Of a stretch of DNA of 13,097 bases, positions 5,810 through 13,097 are shown piece by piece (the stretch's first letter is position 1; each line of letters opens with the position of its first letter). Position numbers and translations under genes: made by a program. This DNA is from Chloroflexota bacterium (lineage in GTDB: Bacteria > Chloroflexota > Limnocylindria > Limnocylindrales > CSP1-4), in contig JAJYMP010000256.1 in assembly GCA_021786915.1 (NCBI GenBank), positions 1 through 13,097 of the forward strand, given 5' to 3'. A model generated the notes under the pieces. The model ran no database searches and was not told the origin of the DNA. It saw only the letters and a list, made by a program, of their open reading frames with translations.

Positions 5810-6211
5810 ATGGCCGTCTACCAGGGCGCGCGCCAGCGCGTCATCGTCCTGCCGCGGGCGCCGCGGATCAGCATCGGAATCGGCGCTGGCCTCGGCGCAC
5901 CCGCCCTCTCACGCCGCCGCCCCCGCGCGGCCGTCCGCGCTCGTCGCGGCCCGTCACGGCTGGCGCTCCTGCTCGCCGCCATCGTCGTCGCGTTCGCGGC
6001 CGCGTTCTTCTCGCTCTCGCAGGACATCCGCGTCTCGGCGACGGGCTACGAGACCGACCACCTGGCCACCCAGGCCCGCCAGCTCGGGGACCAGGCCGCA
6101 GACCTGCGCAACGACCTCAACCGCCTCGGCAAGGCCCCGGCCATCAAGACGCTCGCCGTGGACTACGGGCTCGGCCCCCTCCGCGAGCCGCTCATCGTCC
6201 AGGCCCGGTAG
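5810..6211 (+). CDS. ftsL: FtsL-like bitopic division protein
   Basis: FtsL is a small single-pass protein whose extracellular coiled coil pairs with FtsB/DivIC and activates the FtsW-FtsI synthase. This 133-residue protein has that layout: a basic cytoplasmic part (residues 1-48), one hydrophobic helix at about 49-70 (RLALLLAAIVVAFAAAFFSL), and a coiled-coil stretch at about 75-110 (TDHLATQARQLGDQAADLRN). It ends with GLGPLREPLIV. FtsL proteins are poorly conserved, so the call rests on topology and on position directly before ftsI. The cytoplasmic part is longer than in many FtsL proteins. The ATG at 5810 is four bases after the preceding stop and has only a weak ribosome site, so translation is probably coupled. 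A DivIC/FtsB-type protein is the alternative. Confidence 0.75.
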   Translation: MAVYQGARQRVIVLPRAPRISIGIGAGLGAPALSRRRPRAAVRARRGPSRLALLLAAIVVAFAAAFFSLSQDIRVSATGYETDHLATQARQLGDQAADLRNDLNRLGKAPAIKTLAVDYGLGPLREPLIVQAR

Positions 6212-6222
6212 GCGAGGGCCCC

Positions 6223-8052
6223 ATGCTCGGCCGAACGGACTCCAGGGTTCGCGCGCTGCTCGTCCTGCTTGTGTTCGTGATCGTCGCGGGCGCGCTCGGC
6301 ACGCGGCTCGCGTACTGGCAGGTCACACGCCGCAACGACCTCGCCGCGATGGCCGTCCGACAGTCCTCGACCACGTACTCCATCCCCACTCAGCGAGGCT
6401 CGATCTACGACCGGACCGGCACCGTGCTCCTCGCCACGAGCGTCAATCGTGATCGTCTGGCCGTGGATTCCAAGGACCAGACGCCCGACCAGCGCACCCA
6501 GACCGCCGCGACGGCAGTGCAGATCCTCGGCCTGTCCGGCGACGCCGCCACGACCGTGACGGACCTCGTCAACTCCGGGCGCCCCTACGCGGTGCTCGCG
6601 CACGACCTGACGCCGGCACAGTCCGGCGCCGTCCGAGCGGCGGTCGGGGCCGCCCACCCGACGGCCTTCGACCTGATCCTCGAGCCGGAGGAGCTGCGCC
6701 AGTACCCGCAGGCGGGCGGCGCTCCCGGCACGACCCTCGCCGCGCAGCTGCTGGGCTTCGTGAACCAGCAGGGCCTGGGCCAGTACGGCGTCGAGCAGTA
6801 CTACCAGACGCAGCTGGCCGGCAAGGACACCGTGGTGGCGGCCCAACAGGACGGCAGCGGCAATCTGATCCCGGACACGTCGACTGTCATGGAGCAGGGC
6901 TACCCTGGCGAGGACCTGGAGCTCACGATCGACGCCTCGCTGCAGATCGCGGTGGAGCAGGAGCTGCTCGCGACGTGGATCGCGGACCGCGCGAAGCGGG
7001 TGTCGGCCGTCGTCATGGACCCGTACAGCGGCGAGATCTACGCCTACGCGAGCTACCCCTCGTACAACGCCAACGACTACCAGCAGGTCGCCAACACCAA
7101 TCCGGGAGCCTTCCTCGACCCCAACGTGTCCACGGTCTACGAGCCGGGCTCGGTGTTCAAGATGCCCACCGCCACCGCCGTGATCGGCACCGGCGTGGTG
7201 CAGCCGACGACCAAGTTCAACGACCCGGGCCGCCTGTGGCTCGACAACCACCTCACCCACGTGGACGACGCGGACAAGAAGCCGATGCCGCGGATGACCT
7301 TCGCCAACGGGGTCGCGTTCTCGCGCAACGTGGTGGCGGCGCAGGCCGCACTCCGGCTGAGCCCCACGACGAACCAGGCGGCGAAGATCCTCTACAGCAC
7401 GTGGCTGCGGCTGGGCTTCGGCCAGAACACGGGCATCGACGTGGCGAACGAGGTGCCGGGCATCCTCCACGACCCCTCACAGGCGCCGTGGCGCCAGATC
7501 GACCTCGCCAACGCCGCGTTCGGGCAGGGCATGGCCGTGACGCCGATCCAGCTGGCCCAGGGCTTCAGCGCCATGCTCAACGGCGGCACGCTGGTCCAGC
7601 CGCGGGTCGTGAAGTCCATCGGCAACCAGGACACGTTGGCGGTGTCGAAGGGCCGCGTCATGAGCCCGCAGCTCTCGCAGACCCTGATGCAGATGATGAA
7701 GGGCGTCGTCTCCACGGTGCCGTTCTACCGGAACCGGACGCTGATCCCGGGCTTCGAGGTGGGCGGCAAGACCGGGACGGCGCAGATCTGGGACACCACC
7801 AAGAACGACTGGAAGAAGGACCTGTTCAACTACTCGTTCGTCGGCTACATCGCGCGGAACCCGGGCCACCCGGACCTCGTGGTGGCGGTGCGGATCGATC
7901 AGGGCACTCCCAAGGTGATTCGCCAGGGCCAGCTCGAGATGCCGGTCATGTCGTTCGAGCTCTTCCGCCGGATCGCCCACGATTCGATCACCACGCCCTA
8001 CCTCGTGCCGGAGACGCAGGTTGTGCCGCCACCGCCCGCGGTCGCTCCGTGA
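6223..8052 (+). CDS. ftsI: peptidoglycan D,D-transpeptidase FtsI / PBP2-type penicillin-binding protein
   Basis: This is the class B penicillin-binding protein that cross-links septal peptidoglycan together with FtsW. The 609 residues begin with a short cytoplasmic tail and one membrane helix (about 9-29, VRALLVLLVFVIVAGALGT). Next is the dimerisation domain, starting at RGSIYDRTGTVLLATS. The transpeptidase domain carries all three active-site motifs: SxxK as SVFK at 310-313 (nucleophile Ser310), SxN as SRN at 367-369, and KTG at 516-518 in GGKTGTAQIW. No PASTA domains follow; the C-terminus is a short Pro/Val tail. The start is 11 bases after ftsL, with a GAGGG nearby. Its stop overlaps the murF start by four bases. 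Cluster position makes FtsI, not an elongation PBP2, the likely role. Confidence 0.93.
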   Translation: MLGRTDSRVRALLVLLVFVIVAGALGTRLAYWQVTRRNDLAAMAVRQSSTTYSIPTQRGSIYDRTGTVLLATSVNRDRLAVDSKDQTPDQRTQTAATAVQILGLSGDAATTVTDLVNSGRPYAVLAHDLTPAQSGAVRAAVGAAHPTAFDLILEPEELRQYPQAGGAPGTTLAAQLLGFVNQQGLGQYGVEQYYQTQLAGKDTVVAAQQDGSGNLIPDTSTVMEQGYPGEDLELTIDASLQIAVEQELLATWIADRAKRVSAVVMDPYSGEIYAYASYPSYNANDYQQVANTNPGAFLDPNVSTVYEPGSVFKMPTATAVIGTGVVQPTTKFNDPGRLWLDNHLTHVDDADKKPMPRMTFANGVAFSRNVVAAQAALRLSPTTNQAAKILYSTWLRLGFGQNTGIDVANEVPGILHDPSQAPWRQIDLANAAFGQGMAVTPIQLAQGFSAMLNGGTLVQPRVVKSIGNQDTLAVSKGRVMSPQLSQTLMQMMKGVVSTVPFYRNRTLIPGFEVGGKTGTAQIWDTTKNDWKKDLFNYSFVGYIARNPGHPDLVVAVRIDQGTPKVIRQGQLEMPVMSFELFRRIAHDSITTPYLVPETQVVPPPPAVAP

Positions 8053-9596
8053 CCTCCCGTGCGACACTCACGGCCGTGACTGACCGCGTCCGGCCGTCCA
8101 CTCCTGCTGCCGTTCCGTCGTCCCGCGAGCTCGGCCTCACCGCCGACGACCTCGTCGCGGCCACGGGCGGCCGCCTGCTGTGCCGTGGGTCCCGGCCGTC
8201 CCGCGGGGGCGCGGTGGACTCGCGCGTGGTGGCGCCCGGCATGGTGTTCGTGGCGCTCCCCGGCGAGCGCACCGACGGCCACCGCTTCCTCGCCGACGCG
8301 GTCCGCGCCGGTGCGACCGCCCTCGTCGTGGGCCGGGAGCCTGATGTCGCCTCGGGCGAGTCGCGGCTCGAGGCGCTGGGCGACGTCACCGTGGTGCTCG
8401 CGCCCGACCCCCTGCGCGCCCTCCAGGCGATCGCGGCAGCCTGGCGCACCCGATTCTCGCTGCTCGTGGTGGGCGTCACGGGCTCCATCGCGAAGACCTC
8501 GACCAAGGAGGCGGCCGCCGCGGTGCTCGCCGGACGCTTCAAGACCCTGCGTTCCGAGGGCAACCGCAACAACGAGGTCGGCCTGCCGCTGACGGTCCTC
8601 GAGCTGGGCCCCGAGCATGGGGCCATGGTCCTCGAGATGGGGATGTATGCGCGCGGCGAGATCCGCGACCTGGCCGCGATCGCGCGCCCGTCGATCGGCA
8701 TCGTGACCGCGGTCCAGCCCGTGCACCTCTCGCGACTCGGGTCGATCGAGGCGATCGAGGACGCGAAGGCGGAGCTGGTCGAGGCGCTTCCGGCGGCGGC
8801 CGAGGGCGGCGTTGCCGTGCTCAATGCCGACGACCCGCGGGTGCGCCGCATGGGGGCTCGCACGACGGCGCGCGTCCTGACCTACGGCTTCAGCCCCGAG
8901 GCGGACGTCCGGGCCGAGGACGTCGCCTCGCTGGGCTTCGAGGGGATGCGCTTCCGCCTGGTCACCGCGGACGGGGAGCGCCAGGTCGCCATCGCCCGGC
9001 CCGGCCGGATCGGCGTGCACAACGCGCTGGCGGCCGCTGCGGCTGGCCTGGCCGCCGGGATGACGCTGGGCGAGATCGTGCCCGGCCTGGCGACTGGCGG
9101 ATCCGCGCCGCACCGCTCCACGCTGATCCGCGCCGCCGGCATCACGATCGTCGACGACAGCTACAACGCGTCGCCCGGGTCGATGCTCGCGGCGCTCGAC
9201 CTGCTGGCCGGGCTGCCCGGACGGCGCGTGGCCCTGCTCGGGCACATGCTGGAGCTCGGCGCGGTCTCCCAGTCCGGCCACGCGGCGGTGGGCGCCGCGG
9301 TCGCGCGGACTGCGGACCTGCTCATCGTCGCGGCTGGCGCGCCGGGCGGCGAGGCGGCCGGAATCGCCGACGCGGCGCTGATGGCCGGCATGGCGCCCGA
9401 AGCGGTCGTGCGCGCCGCGAGCCGCCGGGACGCGGCCGACGAGGCTGCCAGGCGGCTGCGGGCGGGCGACGTCGTGCTCGTCAAGGCGTCGCAGGGGATC
9501 GGCCTCGACGAGCCGGTGCGGGACCACCTCGGGGTCGGGCTCGAGGTGCTCATCGCGGACTTGGTTGGCCGCCTCGGCGGCGAGGCGGCCCCGTGA
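8049..9596 (+). CDS. murF: UDP-N-acetylmuramoyl-tripeptide--D-alanyl-D-alanine ligase MurF
   Basis: MurF uses ATP to add D-Ala-D-Ala to the UDP-MurNAc-tripeptide in the cytoplasm, completing the pentapeptide. The 515-residue protein has a family-typical N-terminal domain (GLTADDLVAATGGRLL, then DSRVVAPGMVFVALPGERTD). The ATP loop is at 142-151 (GVTGSIAKTS). MurF signatures GNRNNEVGLPLT (about 171-182), VLEMGMYARGEI and DDSYNASPGSM (369-379) follow. The loop has Ala148 where most Mur ligases have Gly just before the Lys. The NNEVG and DDSYNASP motifs separate it from MurE. The GTG at 8049 overlaps the ftsI stop; a second GTG at 8076 would shorten it by nine residues. murE, usually immediately upstream, is absent. 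Its stop overlaps mraY by four bases. Confidence 0.93.
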   Translation: MTSRATLTAVTDRVRPSTPAAVPSSRELGLTADDLVAATGGRLLCRGSRPSRGGAVDSRVVAPGMVFVALPGERTDGHRFLADAVRAGATALVVGREPDVASGESRLEALGDVTVVLAPDPLRALQAIAAAWRTRFSLLVVGVTGSIAKTSTKEAAAAVLAGRFKTLRSEGNRNNEVGLPLTVLELGPEHGAMVLEMGMYARGEIRDLAAIARPSIGIVTAVQPVHLSRLGSIEAIEDAKAELVEALPAAAEGGVAVLNADDPRVRRMGARTTARVLTYGFSPEADVRAEDVASLGFEGMRFRLVTADGERQVAIARPGRIGVHNALAAAAAGLAAGMTLGEIVPGLATGGSAPHRSTLIRAAGITIVDDSYNASPGSMLAALDLLAGLPGRRVALLGHMLELGAVSQSGHAAVGAAVARTADLLIVAAGAPGGEAAGIADAALMAGMAPEAVVRAASRRDAADEAARRLRAGDVVLVKASQGIGLDEPVRDHLGVGLEVLIADLVGRLGGEAAP

Positions 9597-10570
9597 CGAT
9601 CGAGCTGATCCAGGGCCTGCTCCTGGCGTTCTTCATCGTCGTGATCCTGATGCCGCCGTACATCCGGCTCCTGCGGCACTTCGGGTTCGCCAAGCAGATC
9701 CGCGAGGAGGGTCCCCAGAGCCACATGGTCAAGTGGGGGACGCCCACGATGGGCGGCCTCCTGCTGATCGCCGTCGTGCTGGCGGTGTTCGCGATGCTGC
9801 GCCCCGTGCAGGGCGGCATCATCGCGCCGCTGGCCACCCTGGCGGGCGTCGGCCTCCTCGGCGCCTTCGACGACTACCTCAATGCCCGGACCGGCGAGGG
9901 CATCCGGGCCCGCCAGAAGCTGCTCTGGCAGATCGTCGTGGGCGTCGCGGTCGCATGGCAGATCCAGAGCACCTACCAGATCACCGCCATCCGCGTGCCG
10001 TTCGTGGGCGAAGTGCCCGTCGACCCGGGGATCTACGTGCCGTTCGCCGCGTTCGCCATCGTCGCCGCCTCCAACGGCGTCAACATCACCGACGGCCTCG
10101 ACGGCCTGGCGGGCGGCACCCTCGCCTTCGCGTTCGTCTCGTTCATGATCATCGGGCTCCTCAACCAGCCCGAGCAGCCCAACATCGCCCTCCTGTGCGC
10201 GCTCATCATCGGCGCGCTGCTGGGCTTCCTGTGGTTCAACGTCCACCCCGCGCAGGTGTTCATGGGGGACTCCGGGTCCCTCAGCCTGGGCGCCACGCTG
10301 GCCGTGATCGCGCTCATCAGCGGCCAGATCCTGGTGCTGCCCATCGTGGGTTTCGTGTTCGTCATGGAGACCGTGTCGGACATCATCCAGATCGGCTACT
10401 TCAAGCTGTCCGGCGGCAAGCGCATCTTCCGGATGGCCCCGCTGCACCACCACTTCGAGCTGGGCGGCTGGGACGAGGAGAAGATCGCCCTGCGGTTCTG
10501 GATCATCGGGATCCTGGCCGGGCTCCTCGGCGTGACGCTCTTCTCGGCGTCGATCAAGGCCATCCACTAG
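9593..10570 (+). CDS. mraY: phospho-N-acetylmuramoyl-pentapeptide-transferase MraY
   Basis: MraY moves phospho-MurNAc-pentapeptide from UDP to undecaprenyl phosphate in the inner leaflet of the membrane, making lipid I. The 325-residue, many-helix protein shows the family motifs in order: GTPTMGG at 49-55, the DD pair at 93-94 (FDDYLN) followed by TGEGIRARQKLLWQ, and NITDGLDGLAGG at 164-175. The last two are HPAQVFMGDSGSLSLG and the His triplet 285-287 in PLHHHFELGGW. All expected catalytic acidic residues are present. The GTG start at 9593 overlaps the murF stop, which together with the hydrophobic N-terminal helix fixes the start. murD follows after nine bases. Confidence 0.96.
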   Translation: MTIELIQGLLLAFFIVVILMPPYIRLLRHFGFAKQIREEGPQSHMVKWGTPTMGGLLLIAVVLAVFAMLRPVQGGIIAPLATLAGVGLLGAFDDYLNARTGEGIRARQKLLWQIVVGVAVAWQIQSTYQITAIRVPFVGEVPVDPGIYVPFAAFAIVAASNGVNITDGLDGLAGGTLAFAFVSFMIIGLLNQPEQPNIALLCALIIGALLGFLWFNVHPAQVFMGDSGSLSLGATLAVIALISGQILVLPIVGFVFVMETVSDIIQIGYFKLSGGKRIFRMAPLHHHFELGGWDEEKIALRFWIIGILAGLLGVTLFSASIKAIH

Positions 10571-10579
10571 GAGCCTGCG

Positions 10580-12145
10580 ATGCCGACGATCGACCTTGAC
10601 GCGCTCACCATCGACGACGTTCGGCGTGGCGCCCTGGACGGACGGCCGGTCACCGTGCTCGGCCTCGCCCGCAGCGGCGTGGCGCTCGCCCGCTTCCTCC
10701 ACGATGCCGGGGCGCGAGTGACGGTCTACGACGGCCGAGCCGCCGGCGAGCTCGAGGCGGCGATCGGGCAGCTCGGCGCCCGCGACGTGGCGCTCCGGCT
10801 GGGGCCCGACGTGGATCCGGCCTCGACCTGGACCGACGCGGCCCTGGTCGCGACGTCACCCTCGATCACCAACGACTTTCCGACGACCGAGCCGCGCCTC
10901 CGCGGCCAGCTGCAGGCACTGGTCGACGCCCGGGCGGACGGGGACCGCGCCGCGCCACAGCTCGTGACCGAGGCCGACCTGTTCCTGCGCCTCTGCCCGT
11001 CGCCGACGATCGGCGTCACCGGGACGAAGGGCAAGACGACGACGTCGTCGCTGGCCCACGCGATCCTCTCGGCCGACCCGATCCACCCCGCGGTCCTGGG
11101 CGGCAACATCGGCACGCCCCTGGTGGAGCGCCTGCCGGAGCTGACGCCGGCCCACCGCGTGGTGATCGAGCTCTCGGAGCTCCAGCTGCCGAAGCTGTCC
11201 CGCGGAACCACGGTCGCGGTCTACACCAACGTCACCTCGGACCACCTCGACCGGCACGGCACGCTCGAGGCGTACCGGCGCGTCAAGCGACGGCTGGCCG
11301 AGCTGGTCGATCCCGACGGCGCGCTGGTGCTCAACCTCGAGGACCCGGTGGTCGGCGGGTATGCCGGGCTCGGCACGGCGCCCGCTGTGCTGTACCGCAA
11401 CGAGCGGCCGGTGCCGGGCGGGCTGGGCGTGGTGGACGGCTGGATCCTCTCGGCGGGCGTGGAGCGGCTGCCGCTCGCCGGCGGCGGAGCGGCCCAGAGC
11501 GGGCTCGGCGGCGCGATCATGCCGGTCGAGGAGCTGCAGATCCCGGGCGCGCACAATGTCTCCAACGCGCTCGCGGCGATCGCGGTGGGCCTGCTGTTCG
11601 GCGTGGCGCCCGACGCCGTCCGCCGGGCGGCATCGGCCTTCACCGGCGTGGAGCACCGCCTCCAGACAGTCGGGATGATCGACGGTGTGCGCTTCGTGAA
11701 CGACTCCCAGGGCACGCAGCCCGATGCCGTGATCGCCGCCCTGCGCGCATTCCCGGCGCCGGTGGTGCTGATCGCGGGTGGCCGCGACAAGGGCAACGAC
11801 CTGGGCGACCTGGCGGAGGTCGCCGCCTCCCGGGCGTACGCCGCCGTGCTGATCGGCGAGAGCGGGCCCCGCCTGGAGTCGCTGTTCAACGCGGCGGGCC
11901 TGACCCGCACCTCGCAGGCGCCCACGCTCGAGGAGGCGGTCACGGCCGCCGCCCGGATCGCGCGCTCGCGCCTCGACGACCTGCCCGAGGGGACGACGGC
12001 GACCGTGCTGCTCAGTCCAGCCGCCGCCTCGTTCGACATGTTCGTGGACTACGCCGCCCGCGGCCGGGCGTTCATCGATGCGGTCGGGCGGCTGGCCGCG
12101 CCGGGGACGCGACCCGCAGGCAGAAGCGATGGGAGGCCAGCATGA
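10580..12145 (+). CDS. murD: UDP-N-acetylmuramoyl-L-alanine--D-glutamate ligase MurD
   Basis: MurD adds D-glutamate to UDP-MurNAc-L-Ala with ATP. The 521-residue protein is longer than the usual 450 or so. It has the N-terminal Rossmann-like UDP-binding domain (VTVLGLARSGVALARFLHDA), the ATP loop GVTGTKGKTTT at 145-155, and GNIGTPLVE. VIELSELQL and NVTSDHLDRHGT (DHLD at 221-224) come next, then the C-terminal domain with EHRLQ and FVNDSQGTQPDAV. The family motif NDSKATN reads NDSQGTQ here (374-380), so the usual Lys is Gln. The extra length lies partly in the central region around 275-310 (Gly-rich, GGGAAQSGLGG). The ATG at 10580 has AGGAG at 10569-10573 with ideal spacing. Its stop overlaps the ftsW start by four bases. 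Confidence 0.92.
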   Translation: MPTIDLDALTIDDVRRGALDGRPVTVLGLARSGVALARFLHDAGARVTVYDGRAAGELEAAIGQLGARDVALRLGPDVDPASTWTDAALVATSPSITNDFPTTEPRLRGQLQALVDARADGDRAAPQLVTEADLFLRLCPSPTIGVTGTKGKTTTSSLAHAILSADPIHPAVLGGNIGTPLVERLPELTPAHRVVIELSELQLPKLSRGTTVAVYTNVTSDHLDRHGTLEAYRRVKRRLAELVDPDGALVLNLEDPVVGGYAGLGTAPAVLYRNERPVPGGLGVVDGWILSAGVERLPLAGGGAAQSGLGGAIMPVEELQIPGAHNVSNALAAIAVGLLFGVAPDAVRRAASAFTGVEHRLQTVGMIDGVRFVNDSQGTQPDAVIAALRAFPAPVVLIAGGRDKGNDLGDLAEVAASRAYAAVLIGESGPRLESLFNAAGLTRTSQAPTLEEAVTAAARIARSRLDDLPEGTTATVLLSPAAASFDMFVDYAARGRAFIDAVGRLAAPGTRPAGRSDGRPA

Positions 12146-13097
12146 GCGCTGTCGCGCCGCTGACGCGGACCGCCACACGCCCCCGCGCGACGCCCCGAAT
12201 CGAGCAGACGCTCCAGCGCGAGCGTCACGACCCAGAGTACGGAATCCTCGTCGCCATCGTCGCCCTGGCCGCGATCGGCATCCTGATGGTCTACTCGTCG
12301 TCCGCGATGAAGGCCTACCTCCAGACGGACGACACGTTCGCGATCGTCGGGCCGCAGATCACCTGGGCCGCGCTGGGCCTCGTGGCCATGGCGGTGATGA
12401 TGCGGGTGGACTACCGCCTGCTCCGGCTGGTCGCGCTGCCGCTGTTCGTCGCCGCGCTGGCGGCGCTGGTCCTCGTCTTCGTGCCTGGGATCAACAAGGT
12501 GGTCGGCGGGTCTGCGCGCTGGCTGGTCGTCGGGCCGCTGCCGGCCTTCCACCCGGCCGAGATCATGAAGCTCGCCCTGGTGGTGTACCTCGCCTACTGG
12601 TTCGAGAAGAAGGGGACCGGCGTCCGCAAGTTCTGGTCGGGGACCGTGCCGTTCCTGCTCCTCATGGCCCCCGCGATCGTGCTGGTCCTGCTGGAGCCGG
12701 ACCTCGGAACCGCTTCCGTGCTGGGCTTCACCGCGCTCCTGCTGTTCTTCCTCGCCGGCGCCAACGTGCTGCACCTCCTGGCCCTCGGCGCGGCCGCCGT
12801 GCCGGTCGTGTTCTTCAAGTTCATGCACGGCTACCAGATGGACCGGATCAACGCCTGGCTGGACCCGTTCTCGAACCCGGTGGCCGGGTACCACAGCGTC
12901 CAGGGGTTCCTCGCGCTGGCCCTCGGCGGGGTCCTCGGAGCTGGTCTGGGGGAGAGCCGCCTCGCCGGCGGCCTGTTCGTCCCCAACGCCTCGAACGACT
13001 TCATCTTCGCGATCGTGGGCGAGGAGTTCGGCCTGATCGGCGCGGGCCTGGTGATCGTGCTGTTCCTCGCCTTCGCGTACCTCGGCATCCGGACGTC
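12142..13097 (+). CDS. ftsW: FtsW-type SEDS peptidoglycan glycosyltransferase, 3' end outside window
   Basis: FtsW polymerises lipid II into septal glycan strands with FtsI as partner. The visible 318 residues start with a basic, Pro/Thr-rich cytoplasmic tail. Several membrane helices follow (the first at about 33-53, GILVAIVALAAIGILMVYSS). SEDS family signatures are GSARWLVVGPLPAFHPAEIMK (Ser124 to Leu128 and beyond), LEPDLGTA at 184-191, GYHSVQGFLALALGG, and the NDFIFAIVGEE segment at 285-295, which carries the expected catalytic Asp286. The common QPSE motif reads HPAE. The ATG at 12142 has GGGAGG at 12131-12136, and its ATGA overlaps the murD stop. Position after murD favours FtsW over RodA. 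The reading frame is still open at the right edge. Confidence 0.94.
   Translation, partial: MSAVAPLTRTATRPRATPRIEQTLQRERHDPEYGILVAIVALAAIGILMVYSSSAMKAYLQTDDTFAIVGPQITWAALGLVAMAVMMRVDYRLLRLVALPLFVAALAALVLVFVPGINKVVGGSARWLVVGPLPAFHPAEIMKLALVVYLAYWFEKKGTGVRKFWSGTVPFLLLMAPAIVLVLLEPDLGTASVLGFTALLLFFLAGANVLHLLALGAAAVPVVFFKFMHGYQMDRINAWLDPFSNPVAGYHSVQGFLALALGGVLGAGLGESRLAGGLFVPNASNDFIFAIVGEEFGLIGAGLVIVLFLAFAYLGIRT

Noticed and set aside
6975..8048. The murF frame is open far upstream inside ftsI, which could suggest a very large MurF or a MurE-MurF fusion.
   Set aside because: The upstream translation is Arg/Gly/Pro/His-rich noise and shows no Mur ligase motif; ftsI is clearly encoded in the other frame.
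6163..10702. Several very long minus-strand open frames opposite ftsI, murF and mraY (for example 6163-7470, 7998-9527 and 9161-10702).
   Set aside because: They are rich in Arg, Gly, His and Asp with no recognisable motifs, as expected from the antisense of GC-rich codons, and the plus-strand genes are certain.
1..13097. tRNA or rRNA genes, CRISPR arrays, insertion sequences and long terminal repeats.
   Set aside because: I read for these and found no repeat-spacer pattern, no transposase and no tRNA-like arms; direct repeats are limited to the MraZ boxes.

Overview
The window comes from a very GC-rich bacterium and is dominated by a division and cell wall (dcw) cluster read left to right. 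Gene order, tight stop/start overlaps and family signatures suggest a monoderm-type lineage. My best guess is Chloroflexota, possibly of the uncultured Limnocylindria/Ellin6529 kind, because the small Cys-rich protein at 872-1120 and the Cys-rich/TM/LysM protein at 1300-2166 resemble proteins I associate with that group. That placement rests on memory of family style, not on a search.

Positions 1-4000 are a loosely packed accessory region. It opens with the 3' end of a gene overlapped by an AbiEi-like winged-helix antitoxin. A GC-rich hairpin follows, then a small convergent Cys-rich protein on the minus strand. A divergent control region separates that gene from a membrane-anchored LysM protein, whose reading frame extends well upstream of its first ATG to a CTG codon behind a perfect AGGAGG. 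After a 338-base stretch with no recognisable gene come an AhpD-like CxxC protein and, overlapping it, a DUF488 gene broken by one extra T. A decayed, 5'-truncated winged-helix (HTH_42/YcaQ-like) gene lies on the minus strand, tail to tail with DUF488. The broken genes all sit here, while the next 9 kb is intact, so real decay is more likely than general sequence error.

Positions 3900-13097 hold the dcw cluster. A strong sigma-70-type promoter (TTGACT-N16-TATCAT) is followed at once by three TGGRG boxes at exactly 10-base spacing, the expected MraZ operator. The order is mraZ, rsmH, a 65-residue basic protein of unknown function, an ftsL-like gene, ftsI, murF, mraY, murD and ftsW, which runs off the right edge. 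MraZ is the likely autorepressor of the cluster. RsmH methylates 16S rRNA, and FtsL/FtsI/FtsW form the septal peptidoglycan synthase. MurD, MurF and MraY make the lipid-linked precursor. murE, normally between ftsI and murF, is absent: those two genes overlap by 4 bases. Four-base overlaps also join murF-mraY and murD-ftsW, implying one translationally coupled transcript.

The points most worth a second look are the 65-residue dcw protein, the missing murE, the CTG-initiated Cys-rich LysM protein, the MraZ box array and the pseudogene cluster just upstream of it.
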